The notes under the pieces are model-generated. The model worked only from the letters and a program-made list of their open reading frames with translations. It did no database searches and had not been told where the DNA came from. The translations under genes and the position numbers were made by a program. Of a stretch of 64,000 bases of DNA, positions 1 through 8,685 are shown one piece after another. The stretch comes from Nocardia arthritidis. Lineage in GTDB: Bacteria; Actinomycetota; Actinomycetes; Mycobacteriales; Mycobacteriaceae. Position 1 is the stretch's first letter; each line of letters begins with the position of its first letter. The stretch is taken from the NCBI RefSeq assembly GCF_011801145.1, contig NZ_CP046172.1:2728001-2792000 (forward strand), written 5' to 3'.

Positions 1-657
1 ACCGCCTTCGATCTGCATGCGCCGCATACCGAATTGGAGGTCACCGGTTCATCGGTGGTGGAGACCGAACCGTTCGGCGACCCCGGCGAGGAACTGGACT
101 GGGCGGCCTTGCGCAGCAGCCAGATCGCCGACCGCTTCGACGAAATGCTCGCGCCCACAACGTATGTCCCGCGCGATCGTAAGCTCGCCGCCGTCGCCGA
201 GCGGTTCGCCCGCGAACTGTCACCGGCGCAAGCCGTTGTGGCGGCGGCGCAATGGGTGCACGACACGATGGACTACATCCCGGGCACCACCTCCGTGCAC
301 ACCTCGGCGGTGCAGGCGTACGCGGAACGTGAAGGGGTGTGCCAGGATTACGCGCATCTGACCCTGGTCCTGTTGCGCGGCATGGGGATTCCCAGCCGCT
401 ACGTCTCCGGATATCTGCACCCGAATCCGGTGGCCGAGATCGGCGCGCCGGTGGCGGGCCAGTCGCATGCCTGGATCGAGGCATGGACCGGACTCTGGTG
501 GGGCTACGACCCGACCAACAATATCGCCGTCAACGAACAGCACGTCTCGGTCGGCGTCGGACGGGATTACGCCGATGTGCCGCCGCTGAAGGGCATTTTC
601 TCGGGCGGCGGCTCGACAGACCTCGAGGTCGTTGTGGAGATCACCCGCCTCGCGTAG
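1..657 (+). CDS. Transglutaminase-like cysteine protease family protein (5' end outside window)
   Basis: The reading frame is open from base 1, so this is the C-terminal 218 residues of a longer protein. A Cys-His-Asp transglutaminase triad is visible: Cys in GVCQDYAHL (codon 114), His in GQSHAWIEAW (about codon 155) and Asp in WGYDPTNN (about codon 170). The start of the visible part (DLHAPHTELEVTGSSVVET) resembles the beta-rich N-terminal domain that precedes the catalytic core in the bacterial transglutaminase-like family often found beside alpha-E and circularly permuted ATP-grasp proteins. Family members are thought to act as peptidases or amidases; the substrate cannot be read from the sequence. 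An ATG at 34 exists but lies inside this domain and is unlikely to be the start. Confidence 0.85.
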   Translation, partial: TAFDLHAPHTELEVTGSSVVETEPFGDPGEELDWAALRSSQIADRFDEMLAPTTYVPRDRKLAAVAERFARELSPAQAVVAAAQWVHDTMDYIPGTTSVHTSAVQAYAEREGVCQDYAHLTLVLLRGMGIPSRYVSGYLHPNPVAEIGAPVAGQSHAWIEAWTGLWWGYDPTNNIAVNEQHVSVGVGRDYADVPPLKGIFSGGGSTDLEVVVEITRLA

Positions 658-726
658 CGTCCGGACTGCGATACCCCATCTCGTCAGGCAGTTCTGCGTT
701 CAGCAACCGCGTCGGAAGGTGGATCG

Positions 727-1515
727 ATGTCTCCAACGGCTCAGGAAGTGGTCGAGGAAGTAACCGAGAACGCGCCGACTTCGGAGTCCAAGAAGTGGGC
801 GGCCGAGGCGTTGGGCACCTTCGTACTGGTCATCGGCGGCGTCGGCACTGCGGTGCTGGCCGGCCAGCGGGTCGGCGCGCTCGGTACCGCGCTGGCCTTC
901 GGGCTGACACTGATGTTCCTCGTCTACGCGATCGGGCCGATCTCGGGCTGTCACGTGAATCCGGCTGTCACCGTGGGTCAGTTGCTGCTCGGCCGGATTT
1001 CCGGGCTCACCGCGGCCGGCTATGTGATCGCGCAGCTGATCGGCGCGTTCCTGGCCGGCATCGTGCTGTTCGCGCTGGCGAAGAACCTGCCGTCCTACGA
1101 TCGCGCGGTGAACGGTCTCGGCGCGAACGGCTGGGGCAGGCACAGCCCGTCGGCGGAGACCGGTCCACTGGGCCAGGTGGTGGTCGCGGACGGTTACGGG
1201 ATGGCGGCGATGATCATCGTCGAGGTGATGCTCACCGCGCTGCTGGTGTTCGTGGTGCTGGCCTCGACCGATCAGCTGTCGGACGTGCCGCTGGCCGGGT
1301 TGTCGATCGGCGTCACCCTGGCCGTGATCCACCTGGTCTCCATTCCGGTCGACAACACCTCGGTGAATCCGGCCCGCAGTCTCGGCGTCGCGCCCTATCA
1401 GGACGGAGCTATGGGGCAGGTGTGGGCGTTCGTGGTGTTCCCGGTGATCGGCGGGGCGCTCGGCGCGCTCCTCTATGGGATGCTGTTCGGCCGATCGCGG
1501 CCGCTGGTGTCCTGA
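727..1515 (+). CDS. aqpZ: Aquaporin (MIP family, AqpZ-like)
   Basis: A 262-residue integral membrane channel of the MIP family, expected to move water and perhaps small neutral solutes across the cytoplasmic membrane. Both signature half-helices are present: HVNPAVTVGQ near residue 78 and TSVNPARSLG near residue 217, each with the Asn-Pro-Ala box. The Arg after the second box belongs to the selectivity filter. Six hydrophobic helices are evident. The second box context (IPVDNTSVNPARS) resembles orthodox water channels more than glycerol facilitators, which usually have Asp after NPAR. An insertion of about 35 residues around positions 120-155 forms a longer external loop than in E. coli AqpZ. 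The start ATG follows a GGAAGG-type ribosome site. Confidence 0.9.
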   Translation: MSPTAQEVVEEVTENAPTSESKKWAAEALGTFVLVIGGVGTAVLAGQRVGALGTALAFGLTLMFLVYAIGPISGCHVNPAVTVGQLLLGRISGLTAAGYVIAQLIGAFLAGIVLFALAKNLPSYDRAVNGLGANGWGRHSPSAETGPLGQVVVADGYGMAAMIIVEVMLTALLVFVVLASTDQLSDVPLAGLSIGVTLAVIHLVSIPVDNTSVNPARSLGVAPYQDGAMGQVWAFVVFPVIGGALGALLYGMLFGRSRPLVS

Positions 1516-1538
1516 ACGGTGTTGTGCGCGGGGCGATT

Positions 1539-1946
1539 TCAGTCGGCGGTGCGGCCCGGTGGCGTTGCCGTGCAGGTCAACGTCACCAGGGCGGGCAGCG
1601 GGAACAGCAGCAGGAAGAGGTTGGGCACCCACCACAGCACGCTGAAATCGCCGCGCAGCGCCCAGAACGCGATCGCCTGCAGTCCTGCGGTGCTCGTCAG
1701 CGTCAGCGACACCGTCATCAGCGTCCGTGATCCGGACACCCGGCACAGGCTCGCCAAACCCGTTGCGCTGGCGGCCAGATCGAGTGCGACGAACGAGAAA
1801 TTCCAGTCGCTGAGAATCGGGTTGGTGTAATCCTTGTAGGCCAGATCCGGTGGGATCAGCCGGGCGAAGGCGGCGGCCCAGTACAGCAGGAAGCCGATAT
1901 CGGTGATCAGCATGGCCACCTTGGTCGGCCCGAGCACCCGATTCAT
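1539..1946 (-). CDS. Small four-helix membrane protein, DUF5360/YvaD-like
   Basis: A 135-residue protein starting at ATG 1946. It has four predicted membrane helices at roughly residues 10-30, 48-70, 75-95 and 102-122, with aromatic loops (LAYKDYTNPILSDWNF). Length and pattern fit the DUF5360 (YvaD) family of unknown function. It lies 17 bases downstream of the PemK-like gene on the same strand and is probably cotranscribed with it. The frame stays open further upstream, but that part is antisense-like and overlaps the toxin gene, so the internal ATG is preferred. Confidence 0.7.
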   Translation of the reverse strand: MNRVLGPTKVAMLITDIGFLLYWAAAFARLIPPDLAYKDYTNPILSDWNFSFVALDLAASATGLASLCRVSGSRTLMTVSLTLTSTAGLQAIAFWALRGDFSVLWWVPNLFLLLFPLPALVTLTCTATPPGRTAD

Positions 1947-1963
1947 GAAATCTCCGATTGTCT

Positions 1964-2515
1964 TCAGTGCCAGGCGTATTCGGCGCAGAGCCGGTGGGCC
2001 ACCAGGTCGAATGTCTTGCGCGCCAGGATGGCGCCCTCCCGGCGGATGCCCGCCTCCGGCACGTCGAGCACCCGGTCCAACCGGACCCAGCTCGGCCTGC
2101 CGTCGGGATCCCAACTGCCCCTGCCGATTCCGATCCAGTTGCGATCGTATGCGCGTTCCGGATTCGACGACAGCATGAGCCCGAGCAGCGTGCGGCGCTC
2201 GCGCCCCACCACCAGCACCGGGCGGTCCTTGCCGTTGTGCGGATCCTCCTCGAACGGCACCCAGGTCCAGACGATCTCGCCCGGATCGGCCCGCCCGTCC
2301 AGGTGCGGCGCGTACACGATCTGGCGGGCCCGCTCCCCGGTCGGCACCGGCGTCGAGGCCGCCGGACGCACCGCCACCCCCGAAGGGCGGCGCTGGGCCA
2401 GCGTCCCGACCAGCTTGTCGACCAGTCGCGGTCCCTGCTGGCGAACGAGTCTGGGCCCCTGCTCCTTCGCAAGGAGACCTAGCTGTTTGCCGAGTGAGTT
2501 CCAACTTCGGGCCAT
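1964..2515 (-). CDS. PemK/MazF-family toxin-like protein with N-terminal extension
   Basis: A 183-residue protein. From about residue 60 it matches the actinobacterial PemK-like fold: RQIVYAPHLDGRADPGEIVW, the core segment KDRPVLVVGRE, and a C-terminal WVRLDRVLDVP block. MazF/PemK proteins are ribosome-independent mRNA endonucleases of type II toxin-antitoxin systems. Canonical MazF is about 110 residues, so the 55-60 residue basic N-terminal part is an extension. No small antitoxin gene is visible immediately upstream or downstream, so it may be an orphan or a housekeeping relative. Toxin activity is inferred from fold only. Confidence 0.7.
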   Translation of the reverse strand: MARSWNSLGKQLGLLAKEQGPRLVRQQGPRLVDKLVGTLAQRRPSGVAVRPAASTPVPTGERARQIVYAPHLDGRADPGEIVWTWVPFEEDPHNGKDRPVLVVGRERRTLLGLMLSSNPERAYDRNWIGIGRGSWDPDGRPSWVRLDRVLDVPEAGIRREGAILARKTFDLVAHRLCAEYAWH

Positions 2516-3146
2516 CTTCGGAGAATAACCGCGCGCCGAGAAACCTTCACCCGAGCCGGATTTCGGATCCGACCGCTGCGAATTTGCTGAACTCCCCGGT
2601 CAATCGGTGATTCGTGGGCCGTGATTTCGGCGGTCGGTTCGCGATATGGCTTGTCTCGAGGGTCCTTCGGGCCGAACCGCGATGCGCGGTTCTCCAGCCA
2701 GCCGTACCAGTGCTGGCCGGGGCATCATGGTCGCTCGGCGAAGCAGGTGTAACCGACGTCACGGTGACGCTCAGAACGCCAATTCCGCCCCAATCGATCC
2801 GGATAGGAAAGGGGAAGTCGATCGTCGGGCCACCCTCGGCCGTCGGCTCCCACTCTCCGACTTGGCGGTATATCACCGGCCGCAGCGGTGTGACTCCGTC
2901 GGCCAGACTTCCGTGACCGACCTCGAGGGCCTATCCCAGGTCATGAACTCGGGAAGTTCGAGCTGTTCGATACCCGCCACAGGCATGAGGCAATGCTATG
3001 GCCCGGTGTGATCGGTGGCCGGCTGCCGAGCCTGGCCGGGGTGCGAATCCGCTTGTCGGCGGGCGTGGCGCAATACCTGGGGCCGGGCGGGGTCGCGGGC
3101 CATGGGACGATATGGTGCGCAGTTTCCGACATCAACCAGGAGTCCC
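2516..3146. other. Intergenic region of about 630 bases, no gene recognised
   Basis: Several short open frames of 60-120 codons exist on both strands between the divergent pemK-like and lepA genes. None has a convincing ribosome site or recognisable protein features. The last part must carry the lepA promoter. No RNA gene or clear terminator is seen. Confidence 0.4.
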
Positions 3147-4997
3147 GTGGCCCCCAGCTTCGCCGACACGACGTTCACCGATCCGTCCCGGATCCGGAAC
3201 TTTTGCATCATCGCACATATCGACCACGGCAAATCGACGCTGGCCGATCGGATGTTGCAGCTCACCGGTGTGGTCGAGGAGCGGGCTATGCGCGCCCAGT
3301 ACCTGGACCGGATGGATATCGAACGCGAACGCGGCATCACCATCAAGGCGCAGAATGTGCGGCTGCCGTGGCAGGTCGACGGCACCGACTACGTCATGCA
3401 CCTCATCGACACGCCCGGCCACGTCGACTTCACCTATGAGGTGTCGCGTGCGCTGGAGGCCTGCGAGGGCGCGGTCCTGCTGGTCGACGCGGCGCAGGGG
3501 ATCGAGGCGCAGACGCTGGCCAACCTGTACCTGGCGCTGGACAAGGATCTGACGATCATCCCGGTGCTGAACAAGATCGACCTGCCCGCCGCCGACCCGG
3601 ACCGCTACGCCGCCGAGCTCGCGCACATCGTCGGCTGCGATCCGTCGGAGGTGCTGCGCGTCTCCGGTAAGACCGGCGTCGGCGTCCCGGAACTGCTGAA
3701 CGAGGTGATCCGGCAGGTGCCGCCGCCCGTCGGCGATGCCGACGCGCCCGCGCGCGCAATGATTTTCGACTCGGTGTACGACACCTACCGCGGTGTCGTC
3801 ACCTATGTCCGCGTGGTGGACGGCAAGCTCACCCCGCGCGAGAAGATCAAGATGATGTCCACCGGCGCCACCCACGAACTGCTGGAAATCGGCATCGTCT
3901 CACCGGAACCCAAGCCGACGAGCGGTCTCGGCGTCGGCGAGGTGGGCTATCTGATCACCGGCGTGAAGGATGTGCGCCAGTCGAAGGTCGGCGACACCGT
4001 GACGCACGCGCGCGGCGGCGCCACCGAACCGCTCACCGGCTACCGGGAACCGCGGCCCATGGTCTACTCGGGCCTGTACCCGGTGGACGGCTCCGACTAC
4101 CCGGACCTGCGCGACGCGCTGGAAAAGTTGCAGCTCAACGACGCCGCCCTCAGCTACACCCCGGAAACGTCGGTGGCGCTCGGCTTCGGCTTCCGCTGCG
4201 GCTTCCTCGGACTGCTACATATGGAGATCACCCGCGAGCGGCTGCAGCGCGAATTCGATCTCGACCTCATCTCCACCGCGCCCAACGTGGTGTACCGGGT
4301 GGAGATGGAGGACGGCACCGAACATATCGTCACGAACCCGTCGTACTGGCCGGAAGGCAAGACGCGCAGCGTATTCGAGCCGATCGTCAAGTGCACCGTC
4401 ATCTCGCCGAGCGAATTCATCGGCTCGATCATGGAGCTGTGTCAGTCGCGCCGCGGTGAACTCGGCGGCATGGACTACCTGTCCGACACCCGGGTGGAGC
4501 TGCGCTACACCATGCCGATGGCCGAGATCATCTTCGACTTCTTCGACTCGCTGAAATCGCGCACCCGCGGCTACGCCTCGCTCGACTACGAGGAGGCGGG
4601 CGAGCAGGAATCGCAGCTGGTGAAGGTGGACATCCTGTTGCAGGGTGAGGCGGTGGACGCGTTCAGCGCGATCGTGCACAAGGACGCCGCCCAGGCCTAC
4701 GGCCACAAGATGACCACCAAACTGCGCGAGCTCATCCCGCGCCAGCAGTTCGAGGTGCCCATCCAGGCCGCCATCGGCTCGAAAATCATTGCCCGCGAAA
4801 ACATTCGGGCCATCCGCAAGGATGTGCTCGCCAAGTGCTACGGCGGTGACATCAGCCGCAAACGCAAACTGCTGGAAAAGCAGAAGGAGGGCAAGAAGCG
4901 GATGAAGACCATCGGCCGGGTCGATGTCCCGCAGGAGGCCTTCGTCGCCGCGCTGTCCTCCGACGCGCAGTCGGATAAGCCGAAGGACAAGAAGTGA
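3147..4997 (+). CDS. lepA: Elongation factor 4 (LepA), ribosome back-translocase GTPase
   Basis: A 616-residue translational GTPase. G-motifs are clear: [14 protein letters not shown] (P-loop), RGITI (switch I), DTPGHVDF (G3), NKIDLP (G4). The LepA C-terminal signature lies at the end ([21 protein letters not shown]). LepA binds the ribosome, remodels stalled or mistranslocated elongation complexes and aids 30S biogenesis. The start is the GTG at 3147, preceded by CCAGGAG. The frame runs upstream without stop, but that part lacks LepA similarity. Length is normal for the family. The usual neighbour rpsT is not present here. Confidence 0.97.
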   Translation: MAPSFADTTFTDPSRIRNFCIIAHIDHGKSTLADRMLQLTGVVEERAMRAQYLDRMDIERERGITIKAQNVRLPWQVDGTDYVMHLIDTPGHVDFTYEVSRALEACEGAVLLVDAAQGIEAQTLANLYLALDKDLTIIPVLNKIDLPAADPDRYAAELAHIVGCDPSEVLRVSGKTGVGVPELLNEVIRQVPPPVGDADAPARAMIFDSVYDTYRGVVTYVRVVDGKLTPREKIKMMSTGATHELLEIGIVSPEPKPTSGLGVGEVGYLITGVKDVRQSKVGDTVTHARGGATEPLTGYREPRPMVYSGLYPVDGSDYPDLRDALEKLQLNDAALSYTPETSVALGFGFRCGFLGLLHMEITRERLQREFDLDLISTAPNVVYRVEMEDGTEHIVTNPSYWPEGKTRSVFEPIVKCTVISPSEFIGSIMELCQSRRGELGGMDYLSDTRVELRYTMPMAEIIFDFFDSLKSRTRGYASLDYEEAGEQESQLVKVDILLQGEAVDAFSAIVHKDAAQAYGHKMTTKLRELIPRQQFEVPIQAAIGSKIIARENIRAIRKDVLAKCYGGDISRKRKLLEKQKEGKKRMKTIGRVDVPQEAFVAALSSDAQSDKPKDKK

Positions 4998-5105
4998 AGT
5001 TCTTCGGTCCGGCATCCCTCGGCGAATCGCGCGATAATGCGTTATAGGCGCGACGCATAAGGCAGGATTCCGTTGGCTGGTGACGAGCAACCAAGGAGAC
5101 GGGCG

Positions 5106-5690
5106 ATGACTGCGGTAGAAGAGGGGCGGATCCTCACCACCGAGTTCGAGTCGATCGCTCGTGCAGTCGAACGAGAGACCGAGGGTGTGCTCGTCGAGTT
5201 CATCGACGGAAAATTGGGGGTCAAGGGAGTGCCGGACGGTGATCACAATCGGATCCTCAACTGGCTGTTGATGACGCTGATGCCGTTGCATCCGGCCTTG
5301 TTCCTGCATATCGCCGGGCAAGGCCTCGCTGTGGGGGCATACCGCAGGGGTCGGGCGCGACCGGATGGCGTACTTGCCCCACCGGATGCTTTTGTCGGCG
5401 CTGGCGAATGGGCGTCTGCGGATCAGGCCGTGATGGTTGTGGAAGTCACCTCACCTGACTCCGACAGCAATCGACGGGATCGATGCGAGAAGCCGATCGC
5501 TTACGCGGACGCGAGCATTCCGATCTACCTACTGATCGATCGCGATTCAGCCGAGGTTGTCGTACACAGCCAGCCGAGCGCCGGACGGTATCAGGATGTG
5601 CACCGCTATGCCTTCGGACTGGAAGTGGCATTGCCCGAGCCTGTGGGTGTCACACTCGACACCGAGCCGCTCAAGAACTGGATCGACTGA
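5106..5690 (+). CDS. Uma2-family (DUF820) restriction-endonuclease-fold protein
   Basis: A 194-residue protein with the PD-(D/E)xK nuclease fold of the Uma2/DUF820 family. The pattern is ARPDGVL (acidic residue), VVEVTSP (the ExT strand) and then the basic EKPIAYADA segment before the YLLID strand. Members are widespread and often mobile; their biological target is unknown. The start is the ATG at 5106, which follows AAGGAGA at good spacing. Its 3' end overlaps the convergent histidine kinase gene by 20 bases. Confidence 0.85.
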   Translation: MTAVEEGRILTTEFESIARAVERETEGVLVEFIDGKLGVKGVPDGDHNRILNWLLMTLMPLHPALFLHIAGQGLAVGAYRRGRARPDGVLAPPDAFVGAGEWASADQAVMVVEVTSPDSDSNRRDRCEKPIAYADASIPIYLLIDRDSAEVVVHSQPSAGRYQDVHRYAFGLEVALPEPVGVTLDTEPLKNWID

Positions 5691-7254
5691 GTCGAACTCC
5701 GGTGTCGAGACGCACCCGCAGGCGGGTGCCGCCTGATGGACTTTCGTTGAGTTCGGCTGTGCCCGAGTGGAGTTCGGCTTGTTGGCGGATGAGGGCGAGG
5801 CCGAGGCCGGAACCGGGGGAGCCGGGGCTTTTGACGAAACGGTCGAAGGCTTTGCGGCGCAAGGGTTCCGGGATGCCGGTGCCGTCGTCGTCGATCAGCA
5901 GCTCGACCGTGTCGCCGGTGGAATCGGCTGTGACGCTGATATTTCGGGCCTTACCGTGTTGAACGGCGTTGGCGACGGCGTTGGTGACGATGAGCATGAT
6001 TCCGCCGGGCAGCCCGGTGACGGTTACCGGGGTGCAGCTGGTGAGTTCGATATGCGTATCCGGATGCCGACGCTGGGCGTCCTGCACCGCGCGGTCCAGG
6101 GTTTCGCAGAGTTCGAAGGTTTCGAAGGCGTCGGATTCGGTGAGTTCGCCGACGGCCAGGCGCTCCAGATCGGTTAGTGTGGTCTCGATCTGCTGTTCGG
6201 CAAGTAGGACGTCCGACATGATGGCGTGGCGCTGTTCGGTGGGAATGTCCTTGGTGGCCAACACTTGTAGATCGGTGCGCAGGGCCGTGAGCGGGGTGCG
6301 CAGCTCATGTGCGCAGACCGCGGCGAAATCCCGGGCGCCGGCCAGTGCGCGAGTTGTCGCGGTGTGCGCGGACTCCAGGCGGGCCAGCATCCTGGTGATG
6401 GCGTCGGAGAGTTCCTCCGCCTCGCGGGCGCCGCGGCCGGACAGCGGCGGCAGCTCATCGAGGGTGTCGATGCCATGGGTGGCGGTGGCGAGCCTGCGCA
6501 GCGGTTGGGCCGCGTAGCCCGCGAGCAGCCAGCCGAGCAGCGCCGCCAGCGCGACGCCCGCGACTCCTATTGCGACACCGATCAATTGGCTGTTCCGCAC
6601 CGCTGCGTCGACCCGGTCGCGGTCGGGGTTGAGCGCGACCGTGACGCCGGGCAGCCCGTCCACTTTGGCCAGCGTCTCGTCCCGGGGAACGGTGACCTGC
6701 CGCTCGTCTCGCGGCTCAGGCGCCTGATTCACTTGCGGTGCGGCGGGTTTCGTCTGCGATGGTGCGTGATCCGATGGAGGCGGCGGGCTACCTTCGTTCG
6801 GCGATCCAGGATTCGGCTGCGGCGTCGCGGGATTCGGTGGCGCCGGTGCGTTACCGGGCTGCGACGGCGCCTGGTCCGGTTGCGTCGGCGCGTTACCCAC
6901 ATGCGGCGAACCCGGATTCGGTTGCGCGGTGGCGAACGGCGTCCCGGTCTTGGCCAGCGATCCGGCGACATCCGGCGAAAGAGGTTGCGCCGGAACACCT
7001 TGCCGAGGCCCCGCGATGGTGACCCCGAGCGAGGAAAGGGTGTCGTCGAGCTGACGCGACCCGGCCGCACCGAGCAGCGCGGTATAGGTGATGCCCAATG
7101 TCAGCGCCACCAGCGCGGCAACGGCTCCGGACACCAGCGCGACCCGGGTCCGCAGCGATGGCGAGCGACGTTCCCGCCGGTGCGGCGGCCGGGCCGTCTT
7201 TCGAAGGTGCCGCCGATCCGAACTCGACGGACGTTCGGCCAGTATTCCGGTCAT
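5671..7254 (-). CDS. Two-component sensor histidine kinase with proline-rich sensor domain
   Basis: A 527-residue membrane kinase. A basic N-terminus is followed by helix 1 (about 38-61), an extracytoplasmic segment (about 65-222), helix 2 (about 224-246), HAMP, and HisKA with the phosphoacceptor His316 in AHELRTPL. The ATPase domain has the N-box [18 protein letters not shown], and GSGLGLAL. The sensor segment contains about 70 residues (110-180) made of Pro/Asn/Gln/Gly repeats such as [14 protein letters not shown]. That is unusual for a ligand-binding domain and suggests contact with the cell wall. The start ATG at 7254 overlaps the stop of the response regulator (ATGA), so the two are translationally coupled. 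The kinase part resembles the PrrB/MprB-type actinobacterial family. Confidence 0.92.
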   Translation of the reverse strand: MTGILAERPSSSDRRHLRKTARPPHRRERRSPSLRTRVALVSGAVAALVALTLGITYTALLGAAGSRQLDDTLSSLGVTIAGPRQGVPAQPLSPDVAGSLAKTGTPFATAQPNPGSPHVGNAPTQPDQAPSQPGNAPAPPNPATPQPNPGSPNEGSPPPPSDHAPSQTKPAAPQVNQAPEPRDERQVTVPRDETLAKVDGLPGVTVALNPDRDRVDAAVRNSQLIGVAIGVAGVALAALLGWLLAGYAAQPLRRLATATHGIDTLDELPPLSGRGAREAEELSDAITRMLARLESAHTATTRALAGARDFAAVCAHELRTPLTALRTDLQVLATKDIPTEQRHAIMSDVLLAEQQIETTLTDLERLAVGELTESDAFETFELCETLDRAVQDAQRRHPDTHIELTSCTPVTVTGLPGGIMLIVTNAVANAVQHGKARNISVTADSTGDTVELLIDDDGTGIPEPLRRKAFDRFVKSPGSPGSGLGLALIRQQAELHSGTAELNESPSGGTRLRVRLDTGVRLSRSSS

Positions 7255-7943
7255 GGCTGCTCCCGCAGGACGAATCCGACGCCGCGCACCGTGTGCACCA
7301 CCCGGCCCGCGCCCGGCGCCTCCAATTTGCGCCGCAGATATGAGACGAAGACGTCGACCACATTGGTATCGGTGGCAAAGTCGTAACCCCATACGGCGGA
7401 AAGGATTTGCTCGCGGCTGAGCACGATGCCCGCGTTCTCGGCGAGCAACGCGAGCACCTCGAATTCCCGTTTGGTCAGTTCTACCGGCGCGCCGCAGGCC
7501 AGCACCCGGTGTCCGGCCAGGTCGATCTGCACCTCGCCGACCCGCCGCAGTTCGGCGGGGCGTTCCGGCGCGGCCGCCCGGCGGCGCAGCAGGGCGCGCA
7601 GCCGGGCGACGAGCTCGCCGAGATCGAAGGGTTTGGTGAGGTAGTCGTCCGCGCCGCGCTCCAGGCAGGCGATCCGATCGCTGACCGCGGTGCGCGCGCT
7701 CAGCACACAGATCGGGATGTCGTTGCCCATCGCGCGCAGTGCGGTGACCACCCCGACACCGTCGAGTACGGGCATGTTGACGTCGAGCACCATCGCGTCG
7801 GGCGCGGTATTGCGCACCATGGTCAGCGCCTGCGCCCCGTCACCCGCCGTGACGACCTCGAAGTCGGACAGTTCCAGCCCGCGCCGCAGCGAGGTCAGCA
7901 CGCGAACCTCGTCGTCGACGACCAGGATCCGATGACCGGTCAT
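7251..7943 (-). CDS. OmpR-family response regulator
   Basis: A 230-residue regulator. The receiver domain has the acidic pair at Asp10/Asp11, the phosphoacceptor Asp54 (MVLDVNMP) and Lys104 (LTKPFD). The C-terminal winged helix (about 135-228) includes [13 protein letters not shown] and [20 protein letters not shown]. It is expected to be phosphorylated by the kinase encoded just downstream with a 4-base overlap. The gene sits 26 bases below the secreted-protein gene at 7970-8350, making a three-gene unit. Its targets are unknown; autoregulation of the promoter above 8350 is plausible. Confidence 0.93.
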   Translation of the reverse strand: MTGHRILVVDDEVRVLTSLRRGLELSDFEVVTAGDGAQALTMVRNTAPDAMVLDVNMPVLDGVGVVTALRAMGNDIPICVLSARTAVSDRIACLERGADDYLTKPFDLGELVARLRALLRRRAAAPERPAELRRVGEVQIDLAGHRVLACGAPVELTKREFEVLALLAENAGIVLSREQILSAVWGYDFATDTNVVDVFVSYLRRKLEAPGAGRVVHTVRGVGFVLREQP

Positions 7944-7969
7944 GGCGTCACCCTACGGCCGGCGGTGTG

Positions 7970-8350
7970 TCAGAAGCCCGCACTTCCGCTCGGCAGTGGG
8001 GCGGCGGGTCGAGCGGGGACGGCGTCCGAGGGGATGGCAGGGCGGACCTCGATACCGGGACGGTCGCATCGGTAGGTGGTGACGCTCGGGTCGCCGGGCG
8101 CGGTCGGGAGCACACAGGTCAATTCGGGTACCTGCCCCGACGGGCCGACCTGGGCCGGGACGGCGTCCTGCGGGGTGATCTGCGTCAGCGTCGGCCCGCC
8201 GGAGCCTTCCGGATTCACCATCACCCGAGGTCCCGCGGAAACCGGTGGCTCGGCTGCGGCACTGCCGGTGGCGAGCGCGATGGCGGCGGCGGACAATCCG
8301 ACTCCGGCGAGGACGGTGCCGAGGCGTCTGCGTCGGGTGGTTGCCTTCAT
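7970..8350 (-). CDS. Small secreted protein encoded upstream of the two-component system
   Basis: A 126-residue protein with a typical Sec signal: basic TTRRRRLG, a hydrophobic stretch, and cleavage near GSAAA-EPP around residue 34. The mature part of about 90 residues has two cysteines (ELTCVLP and YRCDRPG) that could form a disulfide. No family is recognised. As first gene of the apparent operon it could be a ligand or accessory protein for the kinase, or simply a cell-envelope protein under the same control. Confidence 0.7.
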   Translation of the reverse strand: MKATTRRRRLGTVLAGVGLSAAAIALATGSAAAEPPVSAGPRVMVNPEGSGGPTLTQITPQDAVPAQVGPSGQVPELTCVLPTAPGDPSVTTYRCDRPGIEVRPAIPSDAVPARPAAPLPSGSAGF

Positions 8351-8685
8351 TTGATTGCTCCTTCGCGTCGATAGTCGCCGGCCGGGCGGTCGGCCAGTTC
8401 GACGGTAGGAAGCGGATCTTCACCGCTCGTTGAGTGTTTATTAGAGAACTCTTAGTTCCGGACGGAACGGACCGCCCCGGCGGGGATCACTCCGCGATCA
8501 TGGGGAGATAACCGGGCCAGGCCCGGTACGGAAGGCCAGTGAATAGGGGGCTTCCGTTCTGGTTTCACGGCTGGCAAGGTTTGCCCCGGGACTGTGTTGG
8601 TTGGGTTTTCCGGATATCGTTTTAGGTGATCTTCACTCGGTCGACCCGGCGTGTGAGGATGCTGGATTGACGAGAGTGAGTTTCG
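8351..8685. promoter_or_regulatory. Divergent promoter region with an AGAG-AA-CTCT inverted repeat
   Basis: 335 bases separate the secreted protein/two-component operon (minus) from the IniB-like gene (plus). The stretch 8436-8456 is AT-richer than its surroundings and contains AGAGAACTCT flanked by TT and TAG. It lies about 90 bases upstream of the minus-strand gene, a plausible place for a regulator. On the plus side no single promoter stands out. The assignment is tentative. Confidence 0.3.

Noticed and set aside
700..2472. A 590-codon minus-strand frame across the aquaporin and toxin genes
   Set aside because: It is antisense to a clear aquaporin and out of frame with the toxin; no recognisable motif.
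2547..2916. Overlapping frames of about 100 codons on both strands upstream of lepA
   Set aside because: Both lack ribosome sites and protein features; they overlap each other and cannot both be real.
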